Part shown: positions 55,830 to 64,000 of the stretch, piece by piece
How positions within the stretch are numbered: the first letter of the stretch is position 1
Layout: each line of letters begins with the position of its first letter
From: Aegilops tauschii subsp. strangulata
Lineage: Eukaryota > Streptophyta > Magnoliopsida > Poales > Poaceae
Assembly: GCF_002575655.3 (NCBI RefSeq)
Contig: NC_053039.3
Coordinates: forward strand, 240,166,622 to 240,230,621
Direction of reading: 5' to 3'
Length of the DNA stretch: 64,000 nucleotides
Notes under the pieces: generated by a model
Databases searched by the model: none
Told to the model about the DNA's origin: nothing
What the model saw: the letters and a program-made list of their open reading frames with translations, nothing else
Translations under genes and position numbers: made by a program

Positions 55830-58800
55830 AGTTCTGGTTCGATCATGTTATGCTTTATGAGAGAGGTTATTAGTCGACGGGTCTGAACCTTTCAGATCCG
55901 TGTGTGCTTTACGAATATCTATGTCATCTTGTGGATGCTACCACGCGCTATTTGGAGCCATTTCAAATAATTGCTCTACTATACGAATCCGGTTTACTAC
56001 TCAGAGTCATCCGGATTAGTGTCAAAGTTCGCATCGACGTAACCCTTTACGACGAACTCCTTTTCACCTCCATAATCGAGAAAATTCCTTAGTCCACTAG
56101 ATACTAAGGATAAGTTCGACCGCTGTCATGTGATCCATTCCCGGATCACTATTGTACCCCTTGACCAACTCATGGCAAGGCACACTTCATGTGCGGTACA
56201 CCGCATAGCATACTGTAGAGCCTACGTCTAAAGCATAGGGGACGACCTTCGTCCTTTCTCTCTCTTCTGCTGTGGTCAGGTCTTGAGTCTTACTCAATAC
56301 TCACACCTTGTAACACAGCCAAGAACTCCTTCTTTGCTGATCTATTTTGAACTCTTTCAAAATCATGTCAAGGTGTGTGTTCTTTGAAAGTATCATCGGG
56401 CGTCTTGATCTATCTCTATAGATCTTGATGCCCAATATGTAAGCAGCTTTATCCAGGTCTTCCTTTGAAAAACTCCTTTCAAACAACCCTTTATGCTTTC
56501 CAGAAATTCTACATCATTTCGGATCAACAATATGTCATTCACATATACTTATCAGAAATGTTGTAGCGCTCCCACTCACTTTATTGTAAATACAAGTTTC
56601 TAACAAACTTTGTATAAACCCAAAAACTTTGATCACTCCATCAAAGCGTATATTCTGACTCCGAGATGCTTGCTCTAGTCCATGGAAGGATCGCTGGAGC
56701 TAGCATACCTATTAGCATCCTTAGGATCGACAAAACCTTTCTGATTGTATCACATACAACCTTTCCATACGAAAACTGGTAAGGAAACTTGTTTTGACAT
56801 CCATCTGCCAGATTTCACAAATGCAGCTAATGCTAACATGATTCCGACAGACTTAAGCACCGCTACGGATGAGAAAATCTCGTCGTAGTCAACTCCTTGA
56901 ACTTGTGGAAATACTCTTTGCCACAAGTCGAGCTTCATAGACGGTAACATTATCGTCCATGTCCGTCTTCTTCTTAAAGATCCATTTACCTCAACAGCCT
57001 TATGACCATCAAGTAGTACTCTCAAAGTCTATACTTTGTTTTCATACATGGATCCTCTCGGATTTTATGGCTTCTAACCATTTGTCGGAATATGGGCCCA
57101 CCATCGCTTCTCCATAGCTCGTAGGTTCAGTATTGTCCAACAACATGATATCTCAGACAGGATCACGTACCACTCTGAAGTAGCACGCATCCTCGTCGTC
57201 CTACGAGGTTTGGTAGTGACTTGATCCGAAGTTTCATGATCACTATCATAAGCTTCCACTTCAATTGGTGTAGGTGCCACAGGAACAACTTCCTGTGCCC
57301 TGCTACACACTAGTTGAAGTGACGGTTCATTAACCTTATCAAGTCTCCACCATCCTCCCACTCAATTCTTTCGAGAGAAACTTTTCCTCGAGAAAGGACT
57401 CGTTTCTAGAAGAAATTACTTTGCTTCCAGATCTGAAATAGGAGGTATACCCAACCGTTTTGGGTTTTCTATGAAGATGCATTTATCCGCTTTGGGTTCG
57501 AGCTTATCAGCCTGAAACTTTTTCACATAAGCATCGCAGCCCCAAACTTTTAAGAAACGACAACTTAGGTTTCTCTAAACGGTGTCGTCTCAACGGAATT
57601 GCGTGGTGCCCCTTTTAAAGTGAATGCGGTTATCTCTAATGCCTAACCCATAAACGATAGTGGTAATTCGATAAGAGACATCACGGTATGCACCATATCC
57701 AATAGGGTGCAGTTATGATGTTCGGACACACCATCACACTATGGTGTTCCAGGCGGTATTAATTGTGAAACACTTTCCACAATGTCTTAATTGTGTGCCA
57801 AACTCGTAACTCAGATACTCATCTCTATGATCATATCACAGACATTTTATCCTCTTGTCACGACGATCTTCAACTTCACTCTGAAATTACTTGAACCTTT
57901 CAATAATTCAGACTTGTGTTCCATCAAGTAAATACACTCAGCATCTACTCAAATCATCTGTGAAGTTAGAACTTAACGATATCCACTGCATGCCTCAGCA
58001 CTCATTGGACTGCACACATCAAAATGTATTACATCCAACAAGTTGCTCTCTTGTTCCATCTTACTGAAAACGAGGCTTTTCAGTCATCTTGCCCATGTGG
58101 TATGATTTGTATGTCTCAAGTGATTCAAAATCAAGTGAGTCCAAACGATCCATCTGCATGGAGTTTCTTCATGCATATATACCAATAGACATGGTTCGCA
58201 TGTCTCAATCTTTTCAAAAACGAGCGAGTCCAAAGATCCATCTACATGGAGCTTCTTCATGCGTTTTATACCAATATGACTCAAGTGGCAGTGCCACAAG
58301 TATGTGGTACTATCATTACTATCTTATATCTTTTGGCATGAACATGTGTATCACTACGATCGAGATTCATTTTAGGTGCAAGACCATTGAAGGTATTATT
58401 CAAATAAACAGAGTAACCATTATTCTCCTTAAATGAATAACCGTATTGCGATAAACATAATCCAATCATGCTCAACGCAAACACCAAATCTCGATGGTAG
58501 AGGGAGCATGCGATGCTTTATCACATCAACCTTGGAAACATTTCCAACACATATCGTCATCTCACCTTTAGCTAGTCTCCGTTTATTCAGCAGCTTTTAT
58601 TTCGAGTTACTAACACTTAGCAACCGAACCGGTATCTAATACCCTGGTGCTGCTAGGAGTACTAGTAAAGTACACATTCATATGACGTATATCCAATATA
58701 CTTCTGTCGACCTTGTCTGCCTTCTCATCTATCAAGTATCTAGGGTAGTACTACTTTAGTGACCGTTCCCCTCATTAAGAAGCACTTAGTCTCGGATTTG

Positions 58801-59520
58801 GGTTCAACCTTGGGATTCTTTCACTAGAGCAGCAAATGACTTGCTGTTTCATGAAGTATCCCTTTTGCCCTTCTAGACTAGTGGTTTTACTAACCATCAA
58901 CAATTGATGCTCCTTCTTGATTTCTACTCTCGCGGTGTCAAACATCGCGAATAGCTCAAGGATCATCATAACTATCCCTGATATGTTATAGTTCATCACG
59001 AAGCTCTACTCGCTTGGTGGCAGTGACTATGGAGAACCATCACTATCTCATCTGGGAGATTAACTCCCACTCGATTCAAGCAATTGTGGTACTCAGACAA
59101 TCTGAGCACATGCTCAACGATTGAGCTTTTCTCCCTTAGTTTGCAGGCTTAAGAAACTTGTCAGAGGTCTCATCCCTCTTGACGTGGGCACTAGTCTGAA
59201 ATCCCAATTTTAGTCTTCGGAACATCTCATATGTTCTGCGACGTTTCAAAAACCGTCTTTGGTGCCACAATTCTAAACCGTTAGCATTACTCACTGAACT
59301 ATCACGTAGTCAACAAAACGTGTATGTCAGATGTTTCGCAACATCTACAGACGACGCTGAGGTTCAGCACACCGAGCGGTGCATTAAGGACAAAGCCTTC
59401 TGTGCAGCAATGAGGACAATCCTCAGTTTACGGACCCAGTCCGCATAATTGCTACTACCAACTTTCAACTAAATTTTCTCTAGGAACATATCTCAACCAG
59501 TAGAACTAAAGCGTATGACA
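55830..59520 (-). pseudogene. gag-pol relic of element F
   Basis: Minus strand, all frames broken. gag relics run from about 59500 to 58780 (RTYEMFRRLKLGFQ-like, VEIKKEHQLLMVSKTTS). Protease near 58640 keeps LDTGSVA. The pre-integrase block is at 58487-58281. The integrase zinc part is at about 58299-58084, where an approximately 89-bp duplication repeats the HADG..D block. The integrase core relic runs to about 57600. Next come an acidic linker (57361-57074, ETSDQVTTKPRRTTRMR), reverse transcriptase relics (57025-56500; DYDEIFS near 56890; the YVDD region near 56550 is destroyed), RT end (56486-56301, DLDKAAYILGIKIYRDRSRR) and RNase H relics to 55830. No active protein can be made. Confidence 0.8.
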
Positions 59521-60801
59521 TAATTTGCAAAGATCTTTTGACTATGTTCATGATAATTAAGTTCATCTGATTAATGAACTCCCACTTAGATAGACATCCC
59601 TCTAGTCTTATAAGTGATACATGATCCGAGTCAAACTAGGCCGTGTCCGATCATCACGTGAGACGGACTAGTCATCATCGGTGAACATCTCCATGTTGAT
59701 CGTATCTCCTATACGACTCATGTTCGACCTTTCGGTCTCTTGTGTTCCGAGGCCATGTCTGTACATGCTAGGCTCGTCAAGTCAACCTAAGTGTTTCGCA
59801 TGTGTTCCGAGGCCATGTCTGTACATGCTAGGCTCGTCAACACCCGTTGTATTCGAACGTTAGAATCTATCACACCCGATCATCACGTGGTGCTTCGAAA
59901 CAACGAACCTTCGCAACGGTGCACAGTTAGGGGGGACACTTCTCTTGAAATTTTAGTGAGGGATCATCTTACTTACTACCGTCGTTCTAAGCAAATAAGA
60001 TGTATAACATGATAAACATCACATGCAATCAAATAGTGACATGATATGGCCAATATCATTTTTGCTCCTTTGTTCTCCATCTTCGGGGCACCATGATCAT
60101 CTTTGTCACCGGCATGACACCATGATCTCCATCATCATGATCTCCATCATTGTGTCTTCATGAAGTTGTCACGCCAACGATTACTTCTACTTCTATGGCT
60201 AACGCACTTAGCAATAAAGTAAAGTAATTTACATGGCGTTATTCAATGACACGCAGGTCATATAAAAAATAAAGACAACTCCTATGGCTCCTGCCGGTTG
60301 TCATATTCATCGACATGCAAGTCGTGATTCCTATTACAAGAATATGATCAATCTCATACATCACATATATCATTCATCACATCCTTTTGGCCATATCACA
60401 TCACATAGCACATGCTGCAAAAACAAGTTAGACGTCCTCTAATTGTTGTTGCAAGTTTTTACGTGGCTGTTATAGGTTTCTAGCAAGAACGTTTCTTACC
60501 TACGTAAAACCACAACGTGATATGCCAATTTCTATTTACCCTTCATAAGGACCCTTTTCATCGAACCCGTTCCGACTAAAGTGGGAGAGACAGACACCCG
60601 CTAGCCACCTTATGCAACTAGTGCATGTCAGTCGGTGGAACCTGTCTCACGTAAGCGTACGTGTAAGGTCGGTCCGGGCCGCTTCATCCCACAATGCCGC
60701 CGAAACAAGATAAGACTAGGAGCGGCAAGAAGAATTGGCAACATCTACGCCCACAACTACTTTGTGTTCTACTCGTGCATAGAAACTACGCATAGACCTA
60801 G
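59521..60801 (-). other. Leader of element F
   Basis: About 1.3 kb, untranslated, partly alignable with the leader of G. It contains a 40-bp sequence duplicated at 59741-59780 and 59801-59840, exactly 60 bp apart. No gene is supported. Confidence 0.6.
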
Positions 60802-60815
60802 CTCATGATGCCACT
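60802..60815 (-). other. Primer-binding site of element F
   Basis: On the minus strand GTGGCATCATGAGCT lies directly inside the 5' LTR. It is a degenerate form of the Met-type site TGGTATCAGAGC. Confidence 0.65.
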
Positions 60816-62602
60816 GTTGGGGAACGTAGCAGAAATTCAAAATTTTCTACGCATCACCAAGATCAATCTATGGAGTAATCTAGCAACGAGGGGAAGGGGA
60901 GTGCATCTACATACCCTTGTAGATCGCGATGCGGAAGCGTTGCAAGAACACGGATGAGGGAGTCGTACTCGTAGCGATTCAGATCGCGGTTGATTCCGAT
61001 CTAAGCACCGAAGAACGGTGCCTCCGCGTTCAACACACGTGCAGCCCGGTGACGTCTCCCATGCCTTGATCCAGCAAGGAGAGAGGGAGAGGTTGGGGAA
61101 GACTCCATCCAGCAGCAGCACGACGGCGTGGTGGTGGTGGAGGAGCATGGCAATCCCGCAGGGCTTCGCCAAGCACCGCGGGAGAGGAGGAGGAGGGAGA
61201 GGGGTAGGGCTGCACCGAAAGAGAGACGTTCTCGTGTGTCTTGGGCAGCCCAAACCTCAACTATATATAGGGGGGGAGGGGGCTGCGCCCCCCTTAGGGT
61301 TTCCACCCCCAAGAGGAGGCGGCCAGCCCTAGATCCCATCAAGGGGGGCGGCCAAGGGGAGGAGAGGGGGGGCGCCCCACTAGATGGGCCCTAAGGCCCA
61401 TCTGGACCTAGGGTTTGCCCCCTCCCACTCTCCCATGCGCCTTGGGCCTTGGTGGGGGGGCGCACCAGCCCACCTGGGGCTGGTCCCCTCCCACACTTGG
61501 CCCACGCAGCCTTCTGGGGCTGGTGGCCCCACTTGGTGGACCCCCGGGACCCTCCCGGTGGTCCCGGTACATTACCGATTTCACCCGAAACTTTTCCGGT
61601 GACCAAAACAGGACTTCCCATATATAAATCTTTACCTCCAGACCATTCCGGAACTCCTCGTGACGTCCGGGATCTCATCCGGGACTCCGAACAACATTCG
61701 GTAACCACGTACATACTTTCCCTATAACCCTAGCGTCATCGAACCTTAAGCGTGTAGACCCTACGGGTTCGGGAACCATGCAGACATGACCGAGACGTTC
61801 TCCGGTCAATAACCAACAGCGGGATCTGGATACCCATGTTGGCTCCCACATGTTCCACGATGATCTCATCGGATGAACCACGATGTCGGGGATTCAATCA
61901 ATCCCGTATACAATTCCCTTTGTCCGTCGGTATGTTACTTGCCCGAGATTCGATCGTCGGTATCCCTATACCTTGTTCAATCTCGTTACCGGCAAGTCTC
62001 TTTACTCGTTCCGTAACTCACATCATCCCGTGATCAACTCCTTGGTCACATTGTGCACATTATGATGATGTCCTACCGAGTGGGCCCAGAGATACCTCTC
62101 CGTTTACACGGAGTGACAAATCCCAGTCTCGATTCGTGCCAACCCAACAGACACTTTCGGAGATACCTGTAGTGCACCTTTATAGCCACCCAGTTACGTT
62201 GTGACGTTTGGTACACCCAAAGCATTCCTACGGCATCTGGGAGTTGCACAATCTCATGGTCTAAGGAAATGATACTTGACATTAGAAAAAGCTCTTAGCA
62301 AACGAAGTACACGATCTTGTGCTAGGCTTAGGATTGGGTCTTGTCCATCACATCATTCTCCTAATGATGTGATCCCGTTATCAACGACATCCAATGTCCA
62401 TGGTCAGGAAACCGTAACCATCTATTGATCAATGAGCTAGTCAAGTAGAGGCTTACTAGGGACATGGTGTTGTCTATGTATCCACACATGTATCTGAGTT
62501 TCCTATCAATACAATTCTAGCATGGATAATAAACGATTTATCATGAACAAGGGAATATAATAATAACCTATTTATTATTGCCTCTAGGGCATATTTCCAA
62601 CA
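60816..62602 (-). repeat. 5' LTR of element F (right copy)
   Basis: 1787 bp, almost identical to the left copy. TATATATA is at 61262-61269. Ends in CATATTTCCAACA, followed by the AAGAA duplication. Confidence 0.92.
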
Positions 62603-62607
62603 AAGAA

Positions 62608-63837
62608 AGCCAAGGCCAAGGACGTGAAGCGCAAGGGAGTAGCCGTGCTCGCGGCGGAGCTTGATATGAAGCACAGCCGAGACCATCCCGAGTCGTCCAA
62701 GAGCGGCCCGACCGTTCCGCGCCTTCCACAACATACACAGTCACAACACCAACGACTGTCAAGAGCTCAGGGCCATTCAAGATGGACGCTTCGGTCGATG
62801 CCCCGAACGCAACGACCGGGGCTACGGCCGAGGAGGAGGATGAGGCGGAGGATGCTGGGACGATCGCGGCCCCCGCCAGGAGTGGCGCGACTGGCCTCGC
62901 GAGGACTGCTAGCAGGACCAGCCTCGTGAGGGCGCCTGGAGGGATCAGCCTCGCGAGGACCGCCCTTAGGGCAATGCTGGTCTTCCTCCACTGCCGCCAC
63001 CGCCAAGAAGGAACGACGACCACCATCAGGACGAGGGGGCTGGGGGCTTTCAGGAACCGCATGCTATCGCCTGCATCTTGGGCGGAGCTCAGGCCCCAGC
63101 CTCTCAGCGTACCTTCAAGCAGTTTGCTCGCAAGGTGAACGCAGCCCTTCCCAGGCTTGAGGCCACGCGCCCGCTCAGGTGGTCCAAGTGCGCCATCACC
63201 TTCAGCTCGGCGGACCAGCTCAAGTGCGCGGCCACTGCTGGCGCCTTCCCGATGCTCTTCTCACCTGTCATCAGCAACATACAAGTCACCAAGACCCTCA
63301 TCAACGGCGGCGCGGGGCTTAACGTCCTGTCCGTCGAGACGTTCGACCGCCTCCAAGTGCCACACGATCAGCTTTAGCCCACCAAGCCCTTCTCAGGAGT
63401 AACCGACGGCTCCACCACCCCGATCGGGCAGGTCCGCCTCCCTGTCACCTTCGGACAGCGCGACAACTACCGCACCGAGCTCATCGACTTTGACGTCGCT
63501 CACATCCGTCTGTCGTATAATGCCATCCTCGGGTATCCGGCCCTAGCCAAGTTCATGGCGGTAACTCACCACGGCTACAACTTCCTCAAGATGCCAGGAA
63601 GCAGCGGGATCATCACAGTCCCCTGCGAAGAAAGAGATGCGGTGTGCTCCCTCGAGCGCGCCTTCCAAGCCACAGCGATAGAAGACCCTGACAACAATGG
63701 TGCGCAGTACCCTCCCGAGGCCATCCCCAAGAAGAAGAAGCAACTACTCCGCACAGGGCCTCAGGGGAGCAGCACCTCTGGCGGTGCCACATTAGGATCG
63801 GCGCCCGCGCCTGGGGCGCCTCCCTCCCTCGCATAGG
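62608..63837 (+). pseudogene. gag end and protease of element E
   Basis: The gag tail and zinc-finger region (62608-62800) are followed by an Arg/Gly/Asp-rich linker with stops. Protease begins near 63078 (FKQFARKVNAALPRLEATRPLRWSKCAITF). The active-site stretch reads LINGGAGLNVLS at about 63298-63333. The position that is Asp in DGG of the other elements is Asn (AAC). TAG at 63376 interrupts. The frame continues with LSYNAILGYPALAKFMAVTHHGYNFLKMPG and a Gly/Pro-rich linker to 63837 (TAG). From 63838 to 64000 the linker towards reverse transcriptase goes on. Confidence 0.75.
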
Positions 63838-64000
63838 AAGGCGCGCCCAGCGCCCTCCACGGGCAGGGCTCGGGGGCTCTCTTCTGGAGGGCCTCAGACC
63901 TAGCCAACATCACGAGGGAGGCGCTCGGGCACCACATAGAGGCGTGCTTTGCGACACGTTTCCCTCAGGAGGACACCGGGCAAGGAGCGCCTGGCGCTCA

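Larger units (their letters stand above)
53896..62602 (-). mobile_element. Element F: Angela-like Copia retrotransposon, complete with target duplications, coding region dead
   Basis: 8707 bp flanked by AAGAA on both sides. Minus orientation: 5' LTR 62602-60816, primer site, leader, decayed gag-pol, polypurine tract, 3' LTR 55683-53896. The LTRs differ by 17 substitutions and two single-base indels over about 1787 bp by hand count. Inserted in gag of element E. The coding region is riddled with stops and frameshifts although the LTRs are almost identical. Confidence 0.92.
51867..64000 (+). mobile_element. Element E: Gypsy retrotransposon, 5' half, interrupted by F
   Basis: A partial 5' LTR (51867-52575), primer site and gag to 53895 come first. 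Element F intervenes, and the gag end and protease follow from 62608 to beyond the window. The duplicated AAGAA (53891-53895, 62603-62607) shows that F inserted here. GC-rich codons and GAGGA-type words differ from the other elements. The family name is uncertain; protease and gag resemble other Tat-type Gypsy elements. Confidence 0.8.

Noticed and set aside
1..64000. A new defence, biosynthetic or signalling gene cluster
   Set aside because: Every long frame with recognisable motifs belongs to an LTR retrotransposon; the remaining frames lie in LTRs, leaders or spacers.

Overview
This window looks like intergenic DNA of a Triticeae grass (wheat, Aegilops or barley type). Essentially all of it is LTR retrotransposons nested in one another. 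I found no convincing host gene, tRNA, rRNA, CRISPR array or DNA transposon. Family names (Fatima-like, Athila/Sabrina-like, Angela/WIS-like, Maximus/SIRE-like) come from recognising LTR ends, primer-binding sites and protein motifs by eye, not from a search.

Layout. (A) 1-5958: 3' part of a Fatima-like Gypsy element on +. It has gag/protease, no reverse transcriptase or integrase, a multi-exon antisense gene and a 3' LTR. (J) 5959-7022: 5' end of another Gypsy element on -. (I) 7023-15024: a Maximus/SIRE-like Copia array with three LTRs and two different internally deleted bodies. (H) 15025-16783: an inverted Copia gag/integrase fragment. (G) 16784-24522: an Angela/WIS-like Copia element on +. 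(D) 24523-42676: an Athila-type Gypsy element on +, split inside its LTR by (B). (B) 25650-39165: a complete 13.5 kb Gypsy element with matching 5-bp target duplications (GGAGC). (C) 42677-51866: a 5'-truncated Fatima-like Gypsy element that keeps its pol. (E) 51867-53895 and 62608-64000: another Gypsy element, split by (F). (F) 53896-62602: an Angela-like Copia element on - with target duplications AAGAA.

By hand count the LTR pairs differ by about 1% in F (17 substitutions and 2 indels in about 1.79 kb) and 5% in B (27 of 529). In the first 165 bp of G they differ by about 6-7%. F is therefore the youngest insertion. Every polyprotein carries stops or frameshifts.

The most interesting recurrent feature is a gene on the strand opposite gag-pol in A, B and C, lying between pol and the 3' LTR. 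It encodes a plant-retroelement domain of the 'putative gypsy type transposon' kind followed by coiled coils. It has its own TATA-like box, canonical GT-AG introns and a shared phase-0 intron just after the N-terminal domain. Extra open reading frames of this kind are known in Tat-lineage plant Gypsy elements, but their function is not established. I see no evidence of a wholly new system such as a defence island.
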